From assembly GCA_021789355.1 (NCBI GenBank), contig JAJYJR010000224.1, positions 1 to 8,884 on the forward strand: a stretch of 8,884 bases of DNA. The letters run 5' to 3'. Below, piece after piece: positions 1-5,823 of the stretch; position 1 is the stretch's first letter, and each line of letters begins with the position of its first letter. The stretch is from Chloroflexota bacterium (lineage in GTDB: Bacteria > Chloroflexota > Limnocylindria > Limnocylindrales > CSP1-4). The translations under genes and the position numbers were made by a program. Below the pieces are notes generated by a model. That model was not told the DNA's origin. It saw nothing but the letters and a program-made list of their open reading frames with translations, and made no database searches.

Positions 1-1
1 G

Positions 2-139
2 ACGTCGAAGGTCATCGTGGCGATCAACAAGGACAAGGACGCGCCGATCTTCCAGGTGGCGGACTACGGCATCGTGGGCGACCTGTTCGAGATCGTGCCG
101 CGGCTCACGGCGGAGGTCGCCAAGGCGCGGGCGGGCTGA
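2..139 (+). CDS. etfA: Electron transfer flavoprotein alpha subunit, C-terminal end (partial)
   Basis: Only the last 45 residues are in the window; the gene begins upstream. The frame reads [16 protein letters not shown], then [16 protein letters not shown], and ends with TGA at 137-139. This is the highly conserved C-terminal FAD-domain signature of ETF alpha (EtfA/FixB), in which the '[16 protein letters not shown]' block contacts FAD and the beta subunit. The family accepts electrons from acyl-CoA and other dehydrogenases and passes them to ETF:quinone oxidoreductase. An etfB gene is probably upstream, since the two are usually paired. The gene looks like ordinary chromosomal background and marks the left edge of the defence island. 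No clear rho-independent terminator follows it. Confidence 0.9.
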   Translation, partial: TSKVIVAINKDKDAPIFQVADYGIVGDLFEIVPRLTAEVAKARAG

Positions 140-216
140 TTACGCCACCTGCCCTATTGACTCGGCGCACCATCCGGCCATGAGTGGGTGCTCTGGCCGC
201 TGTCGGCGGCTCGCTG

Positions 217-241
217 TAGAGTGAAGTTGAGCGCGAAGAGG
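217..241 (+). promoter_or_regulatory. Candidate -10 box and Shine-Dalgarno for the XRE-ImmA gene
   Basis: TAGAGT at 217-222 matches four of six positions of a sigma70 -10 box. The -35 region upstream is poor (around TGGCCG, 194-199). GAAGAGG at 235-241 is a good Shine-Dalgarno sequence 8 nt before the GTG at 250. The ribosome site is the stronger part and favours the GTG start. The promoter is tentative. The rest of the 140-249 gap shows nothing else convincing. Confidence 0.25.
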
Positions 242-249
242 CGACCTGA

Positions 250-1464
250 GTGAGGGTGGTCGCCTCGCCGTCGAGCTTCCCACACAGGCTGGCCTATCGG
301 ACCATGTCACGCGCGGTTGCCGTACCCGTTACGCCGTCGGTGCTCACTTGGGCTGTCAAGGAGTCGGGCTACACACACGACGAGTTGGCAGCCGCCGTCC
401 GTGTGCCTCCCGACGAGATTCGCTCATGGGAGGCCGGCGAGCACCAGCCGAACCTCACCCAGCTACGCGCGCTCTCCGGCAAGCTGAAGCGACCCATGGC
501 GGCATTCCTGCTCCCCCGTCCCCCACGGCAGGCCACCCCGGCGCTGGAATTCAGACGTGCCCCTGGTGAGGCTCGCAGCCAACTGAACGCTGACGAACGG
601 CGCATGGTCCGCGCCGCCGCGCGCCTCCAGCGCGTTCTGTCATGGATCAACCGAGAGCTGCACCGCCCTCCCGTCCTCCTCGCTAGGGTCGGGACCAGGG
701 GGTCCGCGGAGACCGCCGCCCGGGAGACCCTGGATGCACTGAGAGCCATGGCTGCGGAACGGCAGACCTGGAGGTCGTCGTCCGCGGCATTCCATTGGTG
801 GCGCTTGAAGCTCGAGGAGTCCGGCGTCTTCGTGCTGATGCTGCCTCTCGGCGCGGATGGGTGCCGGGGCTTCTCTCTCTGGGACGACTATGCGCCCTTG
901 ATCGCCGTGAACACCGCTTGGAGCCCTGAGGCGCGGGCGTTCACTCTCTTCCACGAGTACGGGCACCTCATCACGCGAACCAACTCGGTATGCCTCGAGG
1001 GGGTAGGCCGCACGCAAGTACAGTCCGACGCCGTTGAGCGCTGGTGCGAGCAGTTCGCCGCGGCGGTGATTCTGCCCCTGGAACAAGTCCAGCACGCCTT
1101 GGCGACTCATGGGTGGGGACACGGTGTTGATGACGTCAACATGGTTCGGACGATAGCGAGGGAGTTCAAGGCGAGCCTTAGAGCAACGGCGCTACGGCTT
1201 ATCGAACTGAACGTCGCGACGTGGGAGTTGTACGCTTCGCTGCCAGCGGCAGTGGATCGCAAGCGGCCAGGGGGCGGGGGTGCCGGCCGAGATCGGGTGC
1301 AAGTGAGGTCGGACCAGTACGGCGATCGTGCGATTGGGCTGTTCGCGGAGGCATTGCGCCAAGATGTCGTCGGTCGGGGTGACGTCCTGGACTACCTCGA
1401 CGTGCCGCCCCACGCGCTGGCTGCCGTGAGCGCTGCTGGGTCTGCCTCGACCGAGCCCGAGTGA
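250..1464 (+). CDS. XRE-family HTH protein fused to ImmA/IrrE-type metallopeptidase
   Basis: 404 residues from the GTG at 250. Residues about 30-90 form an XRE-type helix-turn-helix (ESGYTHDELAA, then DEIRSWEAG, then the FLLP edge) that probably binds DNA. Residues about 180-290 form an ImmA/IrrE (DUF955, COG2856) zinc peptidase with HEYGH at 235-239; H235, H239 and probably E263 (in ERWCEQFAA) would be the metal ligands and E236 the catalytic glutamate. Residues after about 350 match the usual C-terminal tail of the long XRE-ImmA proteins. In known relatives the peptidase cleaves a repressor (ImmA cuts ImmR; IrrE/PprI cuts DdrO after DNA damage). Start: the GTG has a good Shine-Dalgarno, but the family's conserved N-terminus (M-S-R-A-x-x-V-P-V) begins at the in-frame ATG at 304, which has a weak one, so 304 is a real alternative. 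The PIN nuclease gene starts directly after its stop, so the two are very likely co-translated. Function as an antitoxin or stress sensor is inferred. Confidence 0.85.
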   Translation: MRVVASPSSFPHRLAYRTMSRAVAVPVTPSVLTWAVKESGYTHDELAAAVRVPPDEIRSWEAGEHQPNLTQLRALSGKLKRPMAAFLLPRPPRQATPALEFRRAPGEARSQLNADERRMVRAAARLQRVLSWINRELHRPPVLLARVGTRGSAETAARETLDALRAMAAERQTWRSSSAAFHWWRLKLEESGVFVLMLPLGADGCRGFSLWDDYAPLIAVNTAWSPEARAFTLFHEYGHLITRTNSVCLEGVGRTQVQSDAVERWCEQFAAAVILPLEQVQHALATHGWGHGVDDVNMVRTIAREFKASLRATALRLIELNVATWELYASLPAAVDRKRPGGGGAGRDRVQVRSDQYGDRAIGLFAEALRQDVVGRGDVLDYLDVPPHALAAVSAAGSASTEPE

Positions 1465-1959
1465 GTGGCTGACTCGGGTGACGTGTGGGTGATTGACACC
1501 TCGTCTCTCCTTGGGGTGCGCGAGACATTCAGCAAGTCCCGAGAATCGAGGGTCTTTGCTGGATTCAGTAGACTGGCTGCTGCAGGATCACTGATCTTCC
1601 CACCCGAAGTGGTTGGCGAGTTGGAGCGCGGCGCGGCAGCCGACCCGGATCCTCCTCTCCGATGGGCGCGCAGCGTTCGCGAGCGCGCCGAGAAGGCGGC
1701 CAGTCTGGAGACCGTGAAGGCAGTCCTCAGGGTAGCGCCGGATGTCCTGGACCCGGATATGCCGCACGAGCAGGCCGATCCGTACGTGATAGCTCTCGCG
1801 CTCGACCAGCGGGGTCTTGGGCTGTACGAAGTCACGGTGGTTACGGACGACAGGAAAGACAAACCGGGGAAGCTGTCCCTGGCCACCGCTGCGGGCATGC
1901 TCAGGCTCCCCACCGTGCCGCTCCACGCGTTCGTCCGGAGCAAGCGCCTCCTATCGTAG
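1465..1959 (+). CDS. PIN-domain (DUF4411-like) ribonuclease, likely toxin partner of the XRE-ImmA gene
   Basis: 164 residues. PIN-type acidic residues appear in the expected order: D11 in VIDTSS, E52 in FPPEVVGELERG, D105 in ADPYVIALAL, and D128/D129 in VVTDD. PIN domains are metal-dependent single-strand RNases and are the toxins of VapBC-type systems. The VIDTSSL start, the 'PPEV..EL' helix and the 'ADPYVIA' block resemble the DUF4411 branch. The GTG start follows the TGA of the XRE-ImmA gene with no gap, so it probably depends on translational coupling; no strong Shine-Dalgarno is visible. D11 lies close to the start, which fits a full-length protein. The 3' end overlaps the convergent hsdS by 9 bp. 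The nuclease assignment is from motif order; RNA target and toxicity are inferred. Confidence 0.8.
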   Translation: MADSGDVWVIDTSSLLGVRETFSKSRESRVFAGFSRLAAAGSLIFPPEVVGELERGAAADPDPPLRWARSVRERAEKAASLETVKAVLRVAPDVLDPDMPHEQADPYVIALALDQRGLGLYEVTVVTDDRKDKPGKLSLATAAGMLRLPTVPLHAFVRSKRLLS

Positions 1960-3120
1960 ATCAGCCTCGGCAACGGCGGCGTCAGGGCTGCCCCCGAAAG
2001 CTCGCTGCGCCAGCGAGTCGAAGAGCTCGGCAGCTCGGTCTGTTGCCGCGCTTACGCGACCTCGAGTCTCGAACACCTTCCGCACCAGTGAGCTGAAATG
2101 CCGCTGGCGTTGCAGCGGTGGCAGCGGTAGGTCGAGGCGAAGAACCCTCTCCTGGGAGACGTTCAGCATCGATCCGCTCGTACCGGTCGCGTGTCGGGTT
2201 AGGGTATGGCGGAAACGAGGCTCTGCCAGCAGAAAGCGGAGGTACTCCACTGTAGCCAAAGCGGCGTCGGGCCTGATTAGCCAGAGTTTGTCCGGCAGAA
2301 AGACCCGCTCCTCATCCCGATCCACCAGGCAGGTGGCAGCCACCAACTCACGGGTGTTCGCCCGGCTGAAGAGCAGGTCGCCAGCCTTGGGGACCACAGG
2401 GTCATGGGGTGGCGCGGCGACCACCTTACGTTCGGCAGGCAGGTACCAGCCCGACGTCACGGCGCTGATCTTAAGGACTGCCCACTCCCCGTGGCCCTGC
2501 TTACGTTCCTCCCCTTTGACGCTGGAACCCGCCTCAATCGAAGCGATTACGGAGGACGCACTCGCTCGCATCCACCCCTTCTCGTTTCGAATCGGATCTC
2601 CGAAGATCTGGACAAATGCTGACCGCAGGAAGTCGTCCAGCAGCCGCAGGCTCTCCTGGCGCTTGCGCCGAATCGCGTCGGCCTTGTCGAGGATTGCGGT
2701 GATACGGCGCTGCTCCGGCAGCGGGGGAACGGTGATACTGGCGCGCTTGAGGAACCGAGAGTGCCTGCTGTAACCGGTGCCGGGGGGGAAGCGGATGTTG
2801 CGCAGCGCGTAGAAGCCAAAGCGGGTGTCGAGCCCCGGAAACGGCAGCAGGATCCGGACGCCTTGGGCGCCGATGGCAAAGGGATGCTCCACATACTTGA
2901 CAGCCTTCGTGTGGTCACCGAAAACCAAGCACGGCAGTGGCGCCTTGCAGGCAAGTGTCACGTCGTCCACGTAGCCTGCAATCTGGTCTTGTCCCTGGTC
3001 GATGACCGGCAAGGCGCCGGTTTGCCGATAGTCCCGCTGGTCTACGCGCCTGTTGCCGGCAGTCAGATCGCGAAAGGCCTTCAGAAAAGGGAGGATAGAC
3101 CAGTTAGAGGGAACGTTCAC
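1951..3120 (-). CDS. hsdS: Type I restriction-modification specificity subunit HsdS
   Basis: 389 residues. HsdS selects the bipartite DNA target for the methyltransferase and restriction complexes. Target-recognition domain 1 occupies about residues 1-132 and includes GALPVIDQG and LVFGDHTKAVKYV, typical of HsdS. A central conserved spacer follows at 133-176 (PLPEQRRITAILDKADAI, later QIFGDP), a long helix that sets the spacing between half-sites. Domain 2 spans about 177-330 (WAVLKISAVTSGWY, then GDLLFSRAN). The C-terminal conserved region at 331-376 (LPLPPLQRQR, AQRAFGG) repeats the central one. The GTG at 3120 is chosen because it overlaps the hsdM stop as GTGA and begins just before N-V-P-S-N-W; the open frame extends further only as out-of-phase hsdM sequence. 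No simple-sequence tract or recombination repeat suggesting phase variation was seen. Sampled GC is about 57-60%, lower than fic and hsdR. The recognition sequence cannot be predicted. Confidence 0.92.
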   Translation of the reverse strand: MNVPSNWSILPFLKAFRDLTAGNRRVDQRDYRQTGALPVIDQGQDQIAGYVDDVTLACKAPLPCLVFGDHTKAVKYVEHPFAIGAQGVRILLPFPGLDTRFGFYALRNIRFPPGTGYSRHSRFLKRASITVPPLPEQRRITAILDKADAIRRKRQESLRLLDDFLRSAFVQIFGDPIRNEKGWMRASASSVIASIEAGSSVKGEERKQGHGEWAVLKISAVTSGWYLPAERKVVAAPPHDPVVPKAGDLLFSRANTRELVAATCLVDRDEERVFLPDKLWLIRPDAALATVEYLRFLLAEPRFRHTLTRHATGTSGSMLNVSQERVLRLDLPLPPLQRQRHFSSLVRKVFETRGRVSAATDRAAELFDSLAQRAFGGSPDAAVAEADLR

Positions 3121-4673
3121 GAGAGCAGTGCCTCTAGGTCGTCTTCGGCTCGGGAGATCTCCGTGTCGATCGCGCGAAGCCTCGCGAGAATCACCTTGGG
3201 AGGCTCGTACTCGACCGCCTCGTACGGCGCCTCCTGGTAGCGATTGGTGGAAAGGTCGTAGCCGTTGTTGCGGATCTCCTCGACCGGCACGAAGAACGCC
3301 TGTGCCGTCCGGTCCGTGTCCTTCGCGGGAGTGCGGGAACGCCACTTAGAGATGACGTCCGGGATGTCGTTCTCGGCGACCTTCTCCCGCTTGTCGTCCA
3401 ACGACCAGCCGTCCGCCTTCATGTCGTAGTACCAGACTCGCTCCGTGCGGCCGCCCTTCGCGAAGATCAGCACCGCCGTGCTCACCCCCGCATACGGCTT
3501 GAACACGCCCGGCGGGAGCTTCACGATGCCCATCAACTCACACTCGTCCACCAGCATCTTCCGCAACGCCTTGTGCGCGTTGCTGGAGCCGAACAGCACG
3601 CCGTCCGGTACGATCACGCCCGCCCGGCCGCCAACTCGCAGGAGGTTCATGATCCTGTTGACGAAGAGCAGCTCGGTCTTGGTGGTCTTGAGCCGCAGGT
3701 CCTCGTTGATGTCGCCCTTGTCTATGCTCCCCTTGAACGGCGGATTGGCCAGCACGACGTCGTAGCGCTCCCGCTCGGCGTAGCGCTTGGACAGCGTGTC
3801 CATGTAGCCCAGATTCGGCCGGTCAATGCCGTGCAGCAACAGGTTCATCAGGCCGATCCGGACCATCGTGGTGTCGAAGTCGAACCCGTGGAAGGTCTTC
3901 TCCCTGAGCGCCGACCACTGGCGCGGATCAGTCAACCGGTCACCCACCAGCCCGCGCTCGATCCCGTCCTCACCCGTGAACCGATGCTCCTGGCTCGTGT
4001 GCTGGCCGAGGATGTGCTGATAGGCGCCGAGCAGGAAGCCGCCTGTGCCGCACGCGGGGTCGCAGATCTCCTCGCCGAGCTTCGGGTCCACCAGCGTGAC
4101 GATGAGCTGGATGATGTGCCGCGGCGTCCGGAACTGGCCGTTCTTGCCGGCGGTGGAGATCTCGGACAACAGGTACTCGTACAGATCGCCCTGCACATCC
4201 TGGAAGGTCTGTCCCGCCTCCTGCCGCTCGCGCTCCAGCTCCGCGTACAGGTCGTCAATGATCCCCACCGCCTCGACCAGAAGCGACGCCTTGGGAATGA
4301 TGAACACCGCGTCCTGCATGTAGCGCGTGAAGACCTGGCCCCCGTCCTCCAGGGCCTTGATGAACGGGAAGACATTGTCGCGTACGTGCTCGAGCATCTC
4401 CTCGGCGGGGAGATGCCGGAACTTGGACCATCGCAGCTCCTCGCGAGGGCGCTTCGCCCCGGCCCGCGTGGTGTACTTCCCCACGAACAGCGACTTGTAC
4501 TCCTGCTTCAGGAACTCGGCATCGCCGCGCCGTTTCTCGTCCAAAGCGTCCAGCCGCCGCATGAAGAGCAGATAGCTGATCTGCTCGATCGCGGTCAGCG
4601 GATTTGCGATGCCCCCGGACCAGAAGCGATCCCAGAGCTGGTCCACCTTCGAGCGCAGCGCGGGCGTCAACAT
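3117..4673 (-). CDS. hsdM: Type I restriction-modification DNA methyltransferase subunit HsdM
   Basis: 518 residues. N6-adenine methyltransferase using S-adenosylmethionine; with HsdS it forms the modification enzyme M2S1 that protects host DNA. An N-terminal helical HsdM_N domain (about 1-150) includes the LTAIEQISYLLFMRRLD signature. The catalytic domain has FRTPRHI at 181-187, SAM-binding motif I DPACGTGGF at 205-213, and motif IV NPPF at 310-313 (preceded by VVLA). Length is normal for the family, with no frameshift. The ATG at 4673 is preferred over the open-frame start further upstream because it gives the conserved N-terminus (LTPALRSKVDQLWDRFW) and follows a strong Shine-Dalgarno. It starts 1 nt after the fic stop codon and its TGA overlaps the hsdS GTG, so fic, hsdM and hsdS form one transcriptional unit. 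Confidence 0.95.
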   Translation of the reverse strand: MLTPALRSKVDQLWDRFWSGGIANPLTAIEQISYLLFMRRLDALDEKRRGDAEFLKQEYKSLFVGKYTTRAGAKRPREELRWSKFRHLPAEEMLEHVRDNVFPFIKALEDGGQVFTRYMQDAVFIIPKASLLVEAVGIIDDLYAELERERQEAGQTFQDVQGDLYEYLLSEISTAGKNGQFRTPRHIIQLIVTLVDPKLGEEICDPACGTGGFLLGAYQHILGQHTSQEHRFTGEDGIERGLVGDRLTDPRQWSALREKTFHGFDFDTTMVRIGLMNLLLHGIDRPNLGYMDTLSKRYAERERYDVVLANPPFKGSIDKGDINEDLRLKTTKTELLFVNRIMNLLRVGGRAGVIVPDGVLFGSSNAHKALRKMLVDECELMGIVKLPPGVFKPYAGVSTAVLIFAKGGRTERVWYYDMKADGWSLDDKREKVAENDIPDVISKWRSRTPAKDTDRTAQAFFVPVEEIRNNGYDLSTNRYQEAPYEAVEYEPPKVILARLRAIDTEISRAEDDLEALLS

Positions 4674-4674
4674 C

Positions 4675-5730
4675 TCAGTCCCCTTCCTGGCGCGGCACCC
4701 ACCGCGAGCCGCGTCCCGATCCCTCAACGGTCAGCTTGCCGGCATCCCGCAGGCGCTGCAACACGTGACGCACCATCTCCCTGCTCACACCGGGGCACTC
4801 CGCTTCGATCTCGGCGATGCCGAAGGCGTGCGTCCTCCGCGCGACGGCCTGCTCCACCAAATCGGTCTTGGCACCTCGGCCCCCGCGGATCGTGCCCACC
4901 CGATCTTCGAACTCGCGGTAGGCGCGGACCAGGACTCCCCAGAGATAGGACACCCACGGGAGCGCATCGTGCCTGCTCTCGTGCCAGCGGCGCGAGCTGG
5001 TTTCCAGAGCCTCGTAGTACGTCTCCCTCGACTCCTCCACCAGCCGCTCCAGACTGACGTACCGGCCCACGTCATAGCCGGCATGGTACAGCAGCTGGAG
5101 CGTCAGCAGTCGGGCCATCCGGCCATTGCCGTCCGCAAAGGGATGGATGCACAGGAAGTCGAGGATGGCGAGGGGAATCAGGAGGAGCGGCTCTCGCTGC
5201 GCGTCGAGGGCGCGTGCGTAGCCGGTGGCCAGCGCGTCCATCGCGCCCGGCGTTGCCACGGGCGCCACAGGCACGAAGCGCACGCGCCGGAAGCTGCCGT
5301 CGGCATTCCGCTCCACGATCTCGTTCGGCGCCATCTTCCACCGCCCGCCCACGCCCGCCTGGTATCGGTAGAGCAACCCGTGGAGCTGCAGGGCCACGTT
5401 GGCGGAGAAGTCCATCTCGAGCGCGGACTCGTGGATCAGGTTCAACGCGTCTCGGTAGCCGGCGATCTCCTCCTCCGAGCGATCGCGCGGCGCCGTCGGC
5501 TTGAGGACCAGCTCCTCGATGCGTTCCCGAGGGGCCGTCACCCCTTCGATACGGTTCGACGACTCGGCCGACTCGACGATCGCCGCTTCGCGCAGCGCCT
5601 CGAGAACCTCCGGTGCCTGACGGCGAAACAGGTCCTGCCGGCCTCGGAACTGCCCCAGCGCCCGCAGCGTGGCGCCGTGCTCGGCCGAGAAACGAAGGCC
5701 ATCCAGGTATGCGGGGTCGAAAGAGGGCAT
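4675..5730 (-). CDS. Fic family protein (putative AMPylase) with C-terminal winged helix, embedded in the type I locus
   Basis: 351 residues. Fic enzymes usually transfer AMP from ATP to a hydroxyl side chain of a target protein. The catalytic motif HPFADGNGR is intact at 196-204 (H196 general base, D200 metal ligand). An N-terminal inhibitory motif of the (S/T)xxxE(G/N) type is present at 58-63 (S58, E62, G63), which makes this a class II, self-inhibited Fic protein. Residues 1-50 look like a Fic N-terminal helical domain. Residues about 286-346 (LVEQAVARRTHAFGIAEIE, then SREMVRHVLQRLRDAGKL) look like a winged helix-turn-helix, so DNA binding is plausible. The ATG at 5730 is chosen because an upstream in-frame TTG (5778) would place the promoter and operator repeats inside the coding sequence. 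It ends 1 nt before hsdM. Target and role are unknown: it could modify an Hsd subunit, regulate the operon, or be an independent toxin. Confidence 0.9.
   Translation of the reverse strand: MPSFDPAYLDGLRFSAEHGATLRALGQFRGRQDLFRRQAPEVLEALREAAIVESAESSNRIEGVTAPRERIEELVLKPTAPRDRSEEEIAGYRDALNLIHESALEMDFSANVALQLHGLLYRYQAGVGGRWKMAPNEIVERNADGSFRRVRFVPVAPVATPGAMDALATGYARALDAQREPLLLIPLAILDFLCIHPFADGNGRMARLLTLQLLYHAGYDVGRYVSLERLVEESRETYYEALETSSRRWHESRHDALPWVSYLWGVLVRAYREFEDRVGTIRGGRGAKTDLVEQAVARRTHAFGIAEIEAECPGVSREMVRHVLQRLRDAGKLTVEGSGRGSRWVPRQEGD
4680..4688 (-). promoter_or_regulatory. Ribosome-binding site of hsdM, inside the end of fic
   Basis: On the - strand AGGAAGGGG lies 6 nt before the ATG at 4673, within the last codons of fic. 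It fixes the hsdM start and allows re-initiation right after fic is translated, coupling the two. Confidence 0.6.
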
Positions 5731-5741
5731 GCCGCCTGACG

Positions 5742-5823
5742 TGAAACGTGGGAACGCGCCTAGGTAACGTGGTAACAACGTTACGCTATTACCACGTTTC
5801 AGTCAAGGCGTTACCACCTTTCA
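5742..5823. repeat. Four-copy 13-bp operator-like array between hsdR and fic
   Basis: Consensus TGAAACGTGGTAA. Copy A (+) 5742-5754 matches 12/13, copy B (+) 5763-5775 11/13, copy C (-) 5789-5801 13/13, copy D (-) 5811-5823 12/13. A and B face C and D; the A/D and B/C pairs share almost the same centre (5782.5 and 5782). A and B are 21 bp apart, C and D 22 bp, about two helical turns, so members of each pair lie on the same DNA face. B and C contain a perfect 10-bp inverted repeat (5766-5775 and 5789-5798). Copy D includes the hsdR stop codon. The layout is that of a cooperative operator over the fic promoter; the binding protein is unknown. Confidence 0.7.
5778..5806 (-). promoter_or_regulatory. 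Candidate promoter for fic-hsdM-hsdS
   Basis: On the - strand TTGACT (5806-5801, five of six to TTGACA) is followed after exactly 17 nt by TAACGT (5783-5778, three of six to TATAAT). An alternative extended -10, TGG then TAATAG, overlaps the spacer. Transcription would start near 5771, giving a leader of about 40 nt before the ATG at 5730. Operator copy C covers the spacer and copy B the start site, so a bound protein would be expected to repress. The weak -10 limits confidence. Confidence 0.45.

Noticed and set aside
157..185. TTGACT at 157-162 as a -35 box for the XRE-ImmA gene
   Set aside because: No acceptable -10 box lies 16-18 nt downstream (ATGAGT or TGAGTG only).
196..210. GCCGC/GCGGC hairpin as an etfA terminator
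   Set aside because: The stem is only 5 bp, lies far from the etfA stop and has no T-tract; such stems arise by chance in GC-rich DNA.
1817..2773. 318-residue + strand open frame across the PIN gene end and hsdS
   Set aside because: It is rich in serine and arginine, overlaps two real genes on both strands and has no motif support.
1951..3120. Phase-variable or invertible hsdS
   Set aside because: No homopolymer or short tandem repeat tract, second partial hsdS copy, or recombinase gene is visible in the window.
3121..3345. Upstream extension of the hsdS open frame by 75 residues
   Set aside because: The extension is hsdM read out of phase and has no HsdS similarity. The GTG overlapping the hsdM stop is the natural start.
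3573..5057. 494-residue + strand open frame opposite hsdM and the end of fic
   Set aside because: It crosses two well-supported - strand genes and shows no recognisable domain, so it is a codon-bias shadow.
5731..5778. Upstream TTG start for fic, adding 16 residues
   Set aside because: It would put two operator copies and the transcription start inside the coding region; the ATG at 5730 gives a normal Fic N-terminus.
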